A stretch of 64,000 nt of DNA from Phaseolus vulgaris (lineage: Eukaryota; Streptophyta; Magnoliopsida; Fabales; Fabaceae), in contig NC_023753.2 of NCBI RefSeq assembly GCF_000499845.2, positions 26,690,202-26,754,201 on the forward strand, written 5' to 3'. The notes below the pieces were generated by a model. The model did not search any database, had not been told where the DNA came from, and saw only the letters and a list, made by a program, of their open reading frames with translations. This document shows, one piece after another, positions 35,801 to 47,599 of this stretch. The position numbers and the translations under genes were made by a program. Positions within the stretch are counted from its first letter, which is position 1; each line of letters starts with the position of its first letter.

Positions 35801-38800
35801 TGGTATTGTTTGCAGAGTCTTCAAACTTAAACTTGATCAAATGATGAAAGATTTCAAGAAGAATAAGTTTTTTGGTCAAACAACTGCAGGTATTCTTCAA
35901 GATGAAATAGTTTTAGTGAAATCTTTTTATAGTATTAAATTCCCATAATTAATTTGGAATATTCTTTTCTTTTTTTCAGGCATGTACACCATTGAATTTC
36001 AAAAAAGAGGTTTACCACATGCTCATATACTATTATGGTTGGATGGATAAAACAAGCTGCATAATGAAACAGACATTGATAATGTCAAATCTGCTGAATT
36101 ACCTCACCCAAATTTGTATCTCAAATTGTTCAAAGTTGTTGCAAGCTACATGATACATGAACCATGTGGAGTGGCTAAATTAAATTCTCCTTGCATGAAA
36201 CAAGGTAAATGTTCAAAATTCTTTCCAAAAAGGTTTACAGTTGTAACTATTATTGATTAAGACGGATATCCAATGTATAGACGTCGAAATAATGGAATTT
36301 TTGTGAAAATGGTATCCAAATGGATAATGACAATGTTGTTCCATACAGTCCCCATCTTCTTATGAGGTATCAAGCACATGTGAATAAAAAATATTGCAAC
36401 AAGTCAAATTCTACCAAATATCTTTTCAAATATGTTAATAAAGGGCATGACAGGGCTATAATGAAAATTGGCAATGGTACTTCCAACGATGAAGAGAAAA
36501 TGAATGTTGAAGAAATCAAGAATTATTATGATTGTAGATACTTATCTCCGTGTGAAGCTGTTTGGCGAACTTTTGGCTTTGACATATATCATAGATGGTC
36601 AACTGTACAAAGGTTCTCATTTCATTTTCCGAAGCAACAACCAATTTTGTTTAAAGATGATGATAATCTTGATCAATTGTTGGAAAAGAATGAATCTATG
36701 AAGACCATGTTTCTAGCTTGGTTTGAGGCCAACCAAAAATATGTCGATGGAAGGAATTTGACATATGCTGAATTTCCAAGCAAGTTTGTATGAATTGCTC
36801 AACAAAGACAATGGAAACCAAGGAAGCAAGGTTACAACATTGGTACACTAACCTATGTAGCACCTAGATGTGGAGAACTTTATTACATGAGGATATTGTT
36901 GACTATTCAAAAGGGTTGTGTTGACTATGCTAGCACAAGAACAGTAAACGAGCAAACATTCAATACATATGAAGAAGCTTGTTATGCGTTAGGACTATTG
37001 AAAGATGACAAAGAATTCATTGATGCAATAAAATAAGCAAGTGAATTAGGTTCTGACCATGAACACAAGCATTTGTTTGTTTCATTATTGTTCATGAACG
37101 CAATGTCCAAACCGGATGTGGTTTGGAAAGCTTCTTAGAAATTACTGTCAGACGGAATTTTATACCACAAAAGAAAATAGTTGCGATTGCCAGGTATTGA
37201 ATTTTTAAAATGCTATAATTAATTACATATTTTGACTATAAATTATGAACGTGATGCATGTGGTCTTAAATAATGTTAGGTCTACAACTCGAGGAGAAAC
37301 AACTACATGATCTTTGCCTATTAAAAATACAAGAGTTATTAATGGCAAATGGGCGGTCATTACAAGAATTTGTCTGTTTGCCTCAACTTGATCTTTCTCA
37401 TTCATCTTTGTTTCAAAATAGGTTTATTATGGATGAACTTAACTACAACAACGATGAAATGGAAAAAGAGGATATCTCATTGTTGAAATGTCTCACTGAG
37501 CAATTAAATGTTTATGAAGAGATCATTTCATTAGTTGAGTCTGAAAAGAATGGTTTCTTCTTTCTATATGGTTATGGTGGAACTGGCAAAACTTTCATGT
37601 GGAGAGCATTATCTGCTGCAGTTAGATCTACAGGAAAGATTGTTTTGAATGTAGCATCAAGCGGAATTGCTTCTTTACTACTACCTGGAGGGAAGACAAC
37701 ACATTCTAGATTCTGTATTCTTATTCTAATAAATGAAGAATCAACTTGCAATATACATCAAGAAAGTCATCGTGCTAAACTTTTGATTGAAACGAGATTG
37801 ATTATTTGGGATGAAGCATCGATGATGAATCAAATGTGTTTTGAGGCCTTTGACAGAACTTTGAGAGATGTTATGGGAACAGTTAATGAAGGAAATAGTC
37901 AAAAACCTTTTGGTGGGAAGGTTTTGGTTTTGGGAGGTGATTTCAGGAAGATATTGCCAGTTGTAAAAAAAGGGTTAAGATATGATGTTGTGAAGTCAAC
38001 AATCAACTCTTCTCATTTGTGGCTAAGTTGTCGAGTCTTAAAACTCTCTCAAAACATAAGATTAAACAATGCAAAATCTGATGTAAGCGCAAACGGTATC
38101 AAAGAATTTGCTTATTGGATTCTCAAAATTGGAGATGGCCAAATTGGATTGAATGAAAATGGTGAGTGTGTAGTGGAAATCCCACTTGATATATTGATTG
38201 AGCCCACATAAACACCTTTGTTGTCATTGGTGAATTTTGTTTATCCTAATTTGTTGACTGACATGACGTGTTTTGGGTACTTTGAGGATGGAGCAATACT
38301 TTGTTCAACAACTGAATCAGTAGAGCAAGTGAATGATTTTATTTTATCTTTGTTAATTGGTAAAGAAATAACTTATCTTAGTTCGGATACACCTTACCAA
38401 TCAAATATCAGGAAATTGAAGGTGAATGGTTCACGTCTGAGTGCTTAAATGATATAAAATGTTCAGGGATACCAAATCATCGGCTTCATTTGAAAATTGG
38501 CGTGCCTATTATGCTTTTGAGAAATATTGATCAAGCCAATGGTCTTTGTAATGGAACAAGGTTGCAAGTTCTTGATTTGAAGAAAAAATGTTATCTATGT
38601 AGCAATTCTAATAGGAACAAATATTGGTGATAAAATCTTCATTTCAAGAATGAATTTGATCTCTTCAGATTCAAGTACGCCATTCAAATTCCAGATAAGA
38701 CAATTTCCAGTAGCTCTATGTTTTGCAATGACAATCAATAAAAGCCAAGGTCAATCATTGACTAAAGTTAGTTATATCTTCCACGTCCCAGTTTTCACAC

Positions 38801-38935
38801 ATGTACAGTTCTATGTAGCTATTTCTAGAGTTAGAACGAAAAAATGATTGAAAATTCTTATTCTTGATGAATATGGGAATGTAACCAACAAGACAAAAAA
38901 TGTTGTTTATACTGAAATTTTTTACAATATTTGAA
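32900..38935 (+). pseudogene. Helitron RepHel (rolling-circle Rep plus PIF1-type helicase), broken
   Basis: Multi-exon N-terminal low-complexity part (about 32940-33960). Next comes the Helitron-helicase-like N domain: PSIECVHCGVVLWYEERADK, GKVQLPFLQRPSELL and GQNYHRIGSLLPEAG (34470-34900). The Rep domain has HUH motif GLPHAHILLWL (about 36010) and the double-tyrosine motif KYLFKYVNKG (about 36416). The SF1 helicase has Walker A GYGGTGKT, Walker B IIWDEAS, GGDFRKILPVV, and later TINKSQGQS and VAISRVR (37540-38847). Family role: nicking and rolling-circle transposition of Helitrons. In-frame stops occur in at least eight places, for example after RLFRN near 35144, near 35309, 35350 and 35494, after LLWLDG near 36047, near 37034 and 37138, and near 38211. 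It cannot make a full protein, though motif residues are preserved. Confidence 0.93.
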
Positions 38936-38939
38936 AGCA

Positions 38940-39336
38940 ATGGAATGATATGATAAACCTGGAATTATAGTTTCAACTTAAATCATAATGTGAGCTTCAA
39001 TTTATATTGAAAAATGACAACATGGATATGTCCCACAATTTTGACATCGCACAAACTGTTTATTATTATAATATTAATTTATGGCATAACATAATGTTTT
39101 ATAGATTCTGTGAATTCTTTATGATTCATTAGGAAATAGTATTATATGGAATTATGATAATCACTAGATGTTAATATACCAAATGTAAAAAGAGTTGAGT
39201 GACATCTATTATAATTGTTACAATAATATGTGATTAAAAACTAATTTTACTTTTATAAAAAACTGTTATAATTAATATCGTTATATTAAATATGTATAAT
39301 AGTACCGTTATATAATAAATCCAGTCTTTAGAAAAG
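38940..39336. other. Helitron interior downstream of RepHel
   Basis: AT-rich, no gene or strong repeat recognised. Confidence 0.4.
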
Positions 39337-40980
39337 TATACTACTTTTTTTATTCCTACTTCATAATAAATGTATATGCTAATTAATTAAAAATAAATGA
39401 AATTAATTTTCTAATTATAAAAGATAATTATTGTTAGTTTGAAATTAAAAATATGATAATTAAATAGAAACAAAATACATAAAATGTATACCTAACCTGG
39501 AGACCTTTTCAAACTCTTGAATTTTAAATCCATTGTTTATCTAATGTTTTTTTTATAGTTTTAGAAAACTATACTACTTTTTTTATTCCTACTTCATAAT
39601 AAATGTATATGCTAAATAATTAAAATTAAATGAAATTAATTTTGTAATTGTAAAAGATGTTTATTGTTAATTTTAAATTAAAGAAATGATAATTAAATAG
39701 AAACAAAATACATAAAATGTATACCTAATCCCTGAATACCTTTTCAAACTATTGAATTTTAAACCCATTGTTTACCCAATATACTTTTTTATGGTTTTCT
39801 GTACTTCTCATTGATAGTGGAAAATAGCAATTTATTGAGTATCACTGTCATTTCCAAAAATTTAGAAAAACATATTCCTACTTCATACTAAATGTATATG
39901 CTAACTAATTAAAAATAAATTAAATTAAAATTCTAATTATAAAATATAATTTTTGTTAATTTGGAATTAAAAATATGATATATTAAAATGAATTTATGAT
40001 GTGTACATGTATGTTCAAATATGCATCAATATTTTTTTTTTATGGTTTTTTGTACTTCTCATTCATAATGGAAAATAAAAATTTATTTAGTATCACTGTT
40101 GTTGGAGATCCCACAGCGACTAGAGATTAGAGCCTTTCATCGTATATAAGTGGGTGCAAACCTCATCCCATTGAGCCGGTTTTATGGGGTTGAGTTAGGC
40201 TTAAAGTCCACTTCGTAATATGGTATCAGAGCCATTTCGAGCCTATTCTAGCGAGTATTTGTTGGGCTTATCAGGCCACCCGCTATCGGGCCGCTATCGG
40301 ACCACCCATAATATATAGTCCCACGCACGAGTTGGCAGTCTCGGCGTGAGGGGGGTGTGTTGGAGATCCCACATCGACTAGAGATTAGAGCCTTTCATCG
40401 TGTATAAGTGGGTGCAAACCTCACCCCATTGAGCCGGTTTTATGGGGTTGAGTTAGGCTTAAAGTCCACTTCGTAATAACTGTCATTTCCAAAAATTTAG
40501 AAAAACGTATTCCTACTTCATACTAAATGTATATGCTAACTAATTAAAAATAAATTAAATCAAAATTCTAATTATAAAATGTATTTTTTGTTAATTTAAA
40601 ATTAAAAATATGATATATTAAAATGAATTTATGATGTGCACATGTATGTTCAAATATGCACCACACTCTTTATTTGGAATTCTGTTAATATTTTTTAGAT
40701 ACAAGATATGTGCGAATGAGTATTTAACCACAAAAATATTTATTTATTCATGAGGGTGCATTTTTTATGCATGCACTATGCTCTGCTGGATTGGATTGAT
40801 GTGTTGCCTCATAAAAGTTTCTCATTTCACATTAAAACGTATACCTAAGTCCTGAAGTCTTTTTCAAACTCTTGCATTTTAAACCCATTGTTTATCCAAT
40901 CTTCTTTTCTATGGTTGTTTGTACTTCTCATTCATAATGGAAAATACCAATTTATTTAGTATGACTGTTATTTCCAAAAA
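39337..40980. repeat. Degenerate AT-rich tandem repeats, about 233-290-bp units
   Basis: The phrase ttcctacttcata.taaatgtatatgcta starts at 39353, 39586, 39875 and 40510, followed each time by related text (aattaaaaataaat, aaaatatgata). A partial unit with cataaaatgtatacc-like and ttttcaaactcttg follows near 40838. The TRIM at 40100-40478 is inserted in this array. Confidence 0.8.
40100..40478 (+). mobile_element. TRIM (terminal-repeat retrotransposon in miniature), 379 bp
   Basis: Two 121-bp terminal repeats (40100-40220 and 40358-40478) start TGTTGGAGATCCCACA and end TTCGTAATA. The left one is followed directly by the primer-binding site TGGTATCAGAGCC, and the right one is preceded by a G-run polypurine tract. 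The target duplication is ACTGT at 40095-40099 and 40479-40483, and the neighbouring repeat unit supplies the empty site atcactgtcatttcc. It encodes no protein. The terminal repeats differ at only a few positions, so insertion is fairly recent. No 5S rRNA-like box was seen, so it is not of the Cassandra type. Confidence 0.96.
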
Positions 40981-41207
40981 TTACCATTCATCATTTCAAT
41001 ACCTAGAAATGTAACATTATTTATAAATTATATACCTTTCCACAATCATACCATTAGTTTGCATATCTAAAAATTTTCTGAACTCTAATCTACCTTTACT
41101 CTCTGTATACTTTTCTCTGGTAAACCACTTCAGTGCTTCATTAACTTTTAAACAAACAAAATCAACAAGGCACACTCAGCAAAAATCATAAGCAGGAAAA
41201 CAGTAAG

Positions 41208-42276
41208 TGTTGAACAAGATGCTTTGATGTCTCCAAATCCAAGTGGAAAGCTTGAAGACCTTGCTGTTGTTGTTGTGTGTATGTGTGTCTAGTTGTTTGA
41301 ACTTGTTAATTCACCCCTTAAGTTGATCCAAGTTCATTTGAATCTTTAACCTTTTGAAAAGATGGGTTTTATAAAAAGTTGTTGAAATTTCAACAAGTTA
41401 AAATTTTGAAACAACAGGTTGTTTTACCTTAGCAGTTTTTGAAAAGGTTTTGAAAAGCTTGACTTTGTTGTCAAGTCAATTTAACCGATTGTTTTGACAA
41501 AACAACCAATTGTTTTTCTTAAAACCTTAACATAATTCTGTTAAGTGGTTTTAATATGTTTTAAATGATTCTAACTACCTTGGCTCCTTTATTAAATGTT
41601 TTTGACCACTTAGTTGGTCTATATAAAGATGGTTTTACGCTCCTAATCTTGGAGTAAGAAAAAGAGTTTATCAAAAACATTTTTTCCAAGATTTGAAAGA
41701 GCTTTGGATCATTCTTAAGTGTGTGGAATATAATTGGGTTGTAATTCTGAACTTTAAGCTTTGTAATACCCAGGTGTATTCTATTCCCTTCTTCCTTGAT
41801 TACTGTATTTCTAGTTTGTGTTGCCAATGAGTGTTGTGTGTTCTTGAGGGGTTCAAGATCAACACTCTTGGTGTGATTTGCCAAAGGTAGTGTGTTTCTT
41901 AAGGGGTTCAATTTGGTGTGTGGTGTTTGTAATATGGTTTTGATTGCATAGTGGTTTACCCAGTGGTTTTTGGGGACTGGATGTAGCTCTTGGTGTAAGA
42001 GTGAACTAGTATAAACATTTTGTGTGAATCTCTCTATCCTTACACTCTTTAAATTGATTTAAATCTGTTTTGAAAAAACTACTGATAAAAACAACCGATT
42101 GTTGCATAAAAACAACCGGTTGAATTTTTGCATCAAGCTTAAAATCAATTTTATATTTGGCTAGACAGATTTTCCACTTATTGATTCTTCATTGCCTTTC
42201 ACTCTACCTTCAGAACTTTCGAAAATCTTTCAAAAACAATTCACCCTCCCTTTGTTTTAGCTCATTAATTCTAACC
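41208..42276 (+). mobile_element. Solo LTR (family A), 1069 bp, plus orientation
   Basis: Starts TGTTGAACAAGATGC, ends TTCTAACC (probably a mutated CA end), flanked by GTAAG on both sides (41203-41207 and 42277-42281). It carries a TATA-like ctatataaag at about 41619. It is the same family as 21768-22803 in opposite orientation. It lies just upstream of the right B3-like relic, probably in its leader or first intron. Confidence 0.9.
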
Positions 42277-42283
42277 GTAAGTA

Positions 42284-43085
42284 CGTTCAATAGCATCATA
42301 CAACCTTCGGAGGTATGTTCTCATATTTATTCTCCATATGTTTTTTTTCTTTCCGTTTTAGGGTTAACTATTCTTTGTTTGCATTCTCATATTATGCTTA
42401 TATTATCATAGTATATTTTGTTGTGGATCGGGCCTTTGCAATAATATTTAGTACGGAACTGGATTCTATATGGACCCTTGCGGATCAAAGAGGAAATATA
42501 TTCAAGGTACGTTATAATATGGACCTGCACAATCCCTTGATCTCGTTCAAGGTTGCAATGAAATGTGTAAGTTGTACGCGTTAAAAGAAGGATCTCATCA
42601 AATTCTCTTTTGTTACGTGGGGATAGCTATTTTGATGTAACGATATTTGAGGTACGTTGTCCAAAAATACTGTCGTAGATTTTTTTCTAGAGATTGAAAG
42701 TTGAAGCTCACTAACGTATCATGCACTTATGCATTTTACACTAACTTTGACTGCTTCCCAGTGCACAACAAGTCATCTTATATGTTTTTATAATTGACTT
42801 TTGTTTTACATATATTAAATGAAAATGTTTTTATTGTCGTGTAGGATTTGCCTGTGACTTTCGCAGTTTATATGCGAAGAGATAGATTCCAAAAATGTCA
42901 CTTTGCACGGTCCAAACGAACAGGTGCACTGCAAAGTTCTAATCTGAAATGTTCCCAAAAAGTCTGTCAAATTCAGAAGTGGATTCTGCAGGGAACACTC
43001 ACTTCAGGAGAATGATAAAATTATTTTTGAAGCAGACGATGAGCATACATGACAACAATTTCGAGTTATCATTATGAAAATAATT
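42284..43085 (+). pseudogene. B3-domain (REM-like) gene relic, right copy
   Basis: Homologous to the left relic with the same two-domain order. First part (about 42417-42600): VVDRAFAIIFSTELDSIW, then KVRYNMDLHNPLISF, followed by a shift and stops. Intron, then acceptor at 42844 and second part: DLPVTFAVYMRRDRFQK and, in another frame, VPKKSVKFRSGFCREHSLQE, NDKIIFEADDEH. The GW position of domain two has become GF. Frameshifts and stops make it non-functional. A family A solo LTR sits directly upstream. Confidence 0.65.
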
Positions 43086-43583
43086 TGATTGAAAGTTTAT
43101 TATAATATATTTGGGAGTCGGGACTATTTTTAAAGTTTGATAAAAAGGATAATTTTTTAATTTTAGTTGGACTTAATGTGGGTAACCATATAGGTTGCTC
43201 AAACATTATTAATATTTATAATTATTATATTTTTGTATTATATTTTTGTTTTCTAACTTATGTTTTTTTTTTTGTGATTTGATATTTTGTTATTTTGTAT
43301 AAATTTTGTATCTTTCTTATATTGTATAAATTTCTTTACTTACAAATTATATGCGATGATTGTATTAGGTGAAAGTATATATGTTGTAAATTTATTATTA
43401 TTAAAACATTTCAATTTAAGGTTGTATAAAATTATTTATATAAGACACTTTAAGACATCTCTATGCATCTTTATTGTAACAAAAAAGGTTAAAATATATA
43501 CCTACATAAATTACAATTATTTATTTATATATTAATAATATTTCATAAATAAAATCTTTCCCATTTCATAGAAAAAATCTTTT

Positions 43584-43611
43584 CCGTGCAAGGCACGGGT
43601 TAATAACCTAG
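43584..43611 (+). other. Helitron 3' terminus: hairpin plus CTAG
   Basis: Six-base stem CCGTGC/GCACGG with loop AAG, nine bases, then CTAG and host T43612. This is the standard Helitron end signal. Confidence 0.88.
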
Positions 43612-43630
43612 TTTATATATAAACAACTTT

Positions 43631-44119
43631 GGTTGTTAATTCGGTGACAAAAATTAATACTTCCAGTTAGCCACCAAAATGAATTTGATCGATGGAAAAT
43701 AAATAAATTTGGTCGCTAATTCAGTGACAGAAATTAGCACTTTCATTTAACCACCGAAATGAATTCGGTCACTGAAAAATAAATAAATTTTTGTCGCTAA
43801 TTTGGTGATAGAAATTAGCACTTCCATTTAGCAACCGAATTTATTTCTATCGCTGAAAAATATATAGACTCGGTCGCTAATTTGATTGCGGATTTAACTA
43901 TTTTTTAATTTATTCAATACAGTCACCAATTTAGCGATCACATTTTTTGTTACTTTCACTTTCGATAGCAGTTTCAGTTGCAAAACTAACTAAAATCATT
44001 AACAATTTATTTAATCACTATTTCATTCGTAGATTCGATATTGAGAATAGTTGGTGACTATTTCATTCGCAATTTGCAACGATTGTATTTCAGTCGCTAA
44101 ATTGTTATTTTCTTTAGTG
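43631..44119. mobile_element. CACTA transposon end fragment
   Basis: Subterminal repeats of 80-81 bp start at 43638, 43718, 43799 and 43879 (aattcggtgac...ggtcgct). The segment ends TTTAGTG at 44119, the reverse of the CACTAAA terminus, after aaattgttattttc. No CACTA 5' end or transposase is present, so only one end survives. The fragment begins within 20-30 bases of the Helitron 3' end. Confidence 0.75.
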
Positions 44120-44122
44120 AAA

Positions 44123-44640
44123 CCAATGCAAACAAAATGAGCTAAAAATAATATCTAAGGAAAAGATATGGTCGATGTAATGAGCAAAGATCAGATGAAC
44201 TGAATTACAAAATTAAAATAAGTATGTACAATGAACACAATTTATTACTTCTAAAAGAAAATGAGTTAAAAATGAAAACAATGCATATGAAGAGTGCATT
44301 CATTGTATAATAAAGTTATAAATGTGTGCACAATGTCATAAAGGTTGAATTGTGCTTAAGATTTTTCAAAAATTTACAATGTATTGTCTTAAAATAAATG
44401 GTCAAACGATAATTTCACTTGATAGACGATTTGTCAAAAAAATATTATTTAAAGTTTGGTTAGTAAAGCTCTCATTGTTTTTGTTAGTGCATTATGATAA
44501 TATGGAACGAACAAAGATAAAGGAAATAAATATTTACACTATGATTTTTATACTAATTTGTCTGATAGTGCATACTACGTTCAATTCTTAATCAACGTAT
44601 TGAGTTTCACTATGCAGACTACTGTTGTAAGTTAAAATTT
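44123..44640. other. AT-rich spacer
   Basis: No supported gene; short frames have no family resemblance. Confidence 0.5.
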
Positions 44641-46215
44641 GAGTATTATTTGGAATACAGTCATTCTTGGCTAATAACTTTAGTATTATTTGGAAAAACA
44701 ACAACTCCTAGCTAGAAACCTAGAACTCGACCATTCTTGACTAAACAAACTAAATATATTTTGGACCTTAACTACCCGTGTCTAACCAACTTAGTATTGT
44801 TTGGAACACAACAACTAGTGACTTAGACAAAATATTTTTTAGATAACACTCACTGATGACTTTGTACAGCAAGTGCACCGCGTTGTTAGAAGTAATAATT
44901 TGTCCCTAAGGACGAATATCGATCCCACAAGGAATAGTTGATTATTCAAGTACAATATTCGCTAAATATAAAATAGAACAATAAAAAGTTGGTTTGAAGA
45001 TTGTTATAATGACAAGAATTAACAAGAAAACAAATCAAAGAGTAATTGCTTCAATTGAAAAAATAGGGTATGGGTTTCATATGTCTCACTCTTATGTATT
45101 TTGATTAGCATGTTAACATTATGTTCTTTGATTGAAATTGATGTCCGTATAAAAGTCATTTATATTGATTCCTCGCATATAAAATTCTTAAGAATGTTCC
45201 CTAAATATTGATCCCTCGCATGTTTATAAGAACAACTTAGAATCAAGGTCAGACGTTAATAACAATTAACATTTCAAGTCTATTCCTAGCACTCAAATAT
45301 GTTAAGTATTGTTGTTTAGGTTAGAATCCTAAAAATACTTCCCAATCAGATTTAAGATCCTCAAACATGTCACAAATATTTAAAAGTAAAACAACAATAC
45401 CAATAATCAATCAAGAACAAAATATTATATCATAGTTAAATATCACCTCAATACATAAGAGTTTGAACAGATTACTCTCAATCTTAAAGGGTAGAATTAA
45501 CCACGCATACTTCTAGCACCTTTCATTCTCCCAATTGGTTACAATTCACTCAGTGGTGTTTTCCTCTCAATCTTACAGACTAGGGTTGAGCGTCTGGCCC
45601 CATATTTAACCTAATTTACTAAGGTTAGGTAGCTTCCTGTGTCGTGTTGATGGGCTTAAGTGATAAAAAATAAAAATAAAAGGTTCAATATGTTTGACGC
45701 ATTCTCGCTTGAGTAAGGAATTCTCGCTTGAGTGAGAAAGACGTCGATTTTCAAAAATTGTCCTGGAGCATTCTCACTTGAGCGAGATACTCTTGTTGCA
45801 AAATTGGCTTTTTTGGCGCTTTTCTCTATTCTGGGAGTCCAGCTTTCTCTTTTTAGCTCAAATCATTCTCTTTTATTCCAAATCTTTAATCCTCCCTAAA
45901 AGCCTGCAATTAACACCAATTTGGGAATAAAATGCTCTTATTCAAATAAAGATCATAAAAAATGTAAAAAGGTATAAATTCATAAATTAGATTATTTTAT
46001 ATGTAAATTAACAATTAATACTCACAAGTACCTCTATTTTAATATGAAATATTACTTAAATTAGACACTTATCACTTACTCAAGGCCAAAACATCGAGTA
46101 TTATTTAGAACATAGTCACTCCTGGTTACAACTAAGTATTGTTTGGAACACAATCACTCCTAGTCAAGACAAAGTGTTATTTTGAACATAGTCACTATTG
46201 GCTAAGACCGTAAGG
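44640..46215. repeat. Degenerate short repeats, interrupted by a solo LTR
   Basis: Units resembling gtattatttggaacacagtcactcctggctaa recur at 44640-44845 and again at 46090-46215. The LTR at 44854-46074 splits the array. Unit length is roughly 45-60 bases and divergence is high. Confidence 0.65.
44854..46074. mobile_element. Solo LTR, 1221 bp
   Basis: Starts TGATGACTTT and ends ACACTTATCA. It is flanked by CTCAC (44849-44853) and CTTAC (46075-46079), a five-base duplication with one change. No internal coding region. The phrases aagtgcaccgcg and gatcccacaaggaa near the left end are typical of plant LTR retroelements, perhaps Ty3 (inference). Confidence 0.75.
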
Positions 46216-47220
46216 TTTACAAAGATTGAGATCTAAAAGGTAATAGGTTCGCTTACTAGAAATAGGGGTAGTGTCTTGTGATGTACACAAGAGTTATCAC
46301 TCCTATAGATCGCTAATGAACATGAATAATGTTCTTTCTCACAACAACAAGGCTTTGAAGCTTAAAATATTTTACATGTTCTTCTAGTAAGACTTTGTCA
46401 ACCTTTCTTCTTCAAAAGAATCTTTTATATAAAGAGCTTGAAAAAAGAAGAGTTGTCACTCATCCTTTTATAGTCATTGTGAGGGTTTCCTTATGCTACT
46501 ATTTCTTCTTGTGTATAAGCATGCTTTGAAGCTTAAAAATACATTAAATGCCTTAAACTTAGCCTTGAATGTGTGTAACTTATTTGACTACACCTCTTAA
46601 ATGATGACAATGTTTCACAAGCCTGAACAAGTGACTTCTCTCCATCATTTGATCAAAGTGTAATATTCGACATATTACTGACTCCACAACACTAACATGT
46701 TGCTTGTTCTAGAAAAACTATTTGCATAAAGCAACCCTCAACAATTTCTTTGAAGATATTTTGATATGGTCAAGGCATTGTGAAACCTTATTGAAAGAAA
46801 GAATAATCATATAATCCCTACAAGCATAAAATAAACATTTATTGAAGTTTGACATGTATTATATAACTGCTTAAGGCCTACATCTCTCAGATTAATTATA
46901 CTTATTGTCTTATTCAAGCAAAAATTTATTGGACTAACTTTACACATTTACTTATGTTCGAACAAAAGTTTACCAAACAAGGCATGTGCACAACACTTGT
47001 ATCTATTAGACGATGTATGTGCATAACATTTGCGTCAGTCAGATGAAACACATTTTAAATAACACTTTCATCTGTCCACCTATACAACTTGCGTCTATTG
47101 AACTAGACTGAATCCATTGGTTTGACATTATCTAATACACATAAATTATGTTTTATACTTAGTTATTTAAGCAAACAATCAAAACCAAATAAAGGGCTTG
47201 TTGAACTAGGATCTAACATA
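46216..47220. other. Repeat-derived spacer
   Basis: No gene recognised. Text such as cttttatataaagagcttg and many short direct repeats suggest old retroelement sequence. Confidence 0.4.
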
Positions 47221-47224
47221 ACAA

Positions 47225-47590
47225 AATTCAAAATTTTGACTCCTAAATTTATTGGATTGTATTGGATTGTATAAGATTATTCAAAAGAAAAAATAGGTCC
47301 AAGTACTTATGAGTTTGCTTTACAATCTCACCTCATCAAAGTACATAATGTGTTTTATGTATCTCAATTGAGAAAATACATAAAAAAAATCCAGATCATA
47401 TCTTAAAACCTGATGAGTTTTGTATCAAAGAGGATTTATCTTATGATAATAGGCTGATGACATCGAAGATCGTGAGGCAAGACAACTCAAAGATAGAGAC
47501 GTCATAATGATTAAAGTGTTATGGATTTGTAGACTGATGATTTACATGAGAATTGGAAGACAGCAAACGAGAGAGTTTTGTTATATTTTC
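47225..47590 (+). pseudogene. Ty3/gypsy integrase C-terminal/chromodomain-region relic
   Basis: Shifted reading recovers LTPKFIG, GPSTYEFAL, SHLIKVHNVFYVSQLRKYI, LKPDEFCIKEDLSYDN, RQDNSKI and an end resembling VLWICRLMIYMRIGRQQTRE. In plant Ty3 elements this corresponds to KLTPKFIGPYQ...HNVFHVSQLRKY...VKVLW. Stops and frameshifts are frequent. It is not visibly connected to the RT relic at 18530. Confidence 0.8.
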
Positions 47591-47599
47591 CTTGTTATA

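Larger units (their letters stand above)
23900..43611 (+). mobile_element. Probable autonomous-type Helitron, about 19.7 kb, now defective
   Basis: The 5' end is A|TCTATACTTATAAC, with an ACACGTGGCATTCTCAC block shortly inside, as in many plant Helitrons. The 3' end is a stem of CCGTGC/GCACGG (43584-43598) followed after 9 bases by CTAG|T. A RepHel gene in the same orientation lies inside. Helitrons insert between A and T and make no target duplication, which agrees with both flanks. Cargo includes two B3-like relics, solo LTRs, a TRIM and a 2461-bp tandem duplication. Pairing of these two particular ends is inference: a second 5'-like string at 26333 makes an alternative left boundary possible. 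Confidence 0.75.

Noticed and set aside
40100..40478. Cassandra-type TRIM with a 5S rRNA promoter
   Set aside because: No 5S-like internal promoter boxes were seen in the 121-bp terminal repeats.
41561..41911. 116-codon minus-strand frame
   Set aside because: It lies entirely in the family A solo LTR on the strand opposite to its transcription and has no family resemblance.
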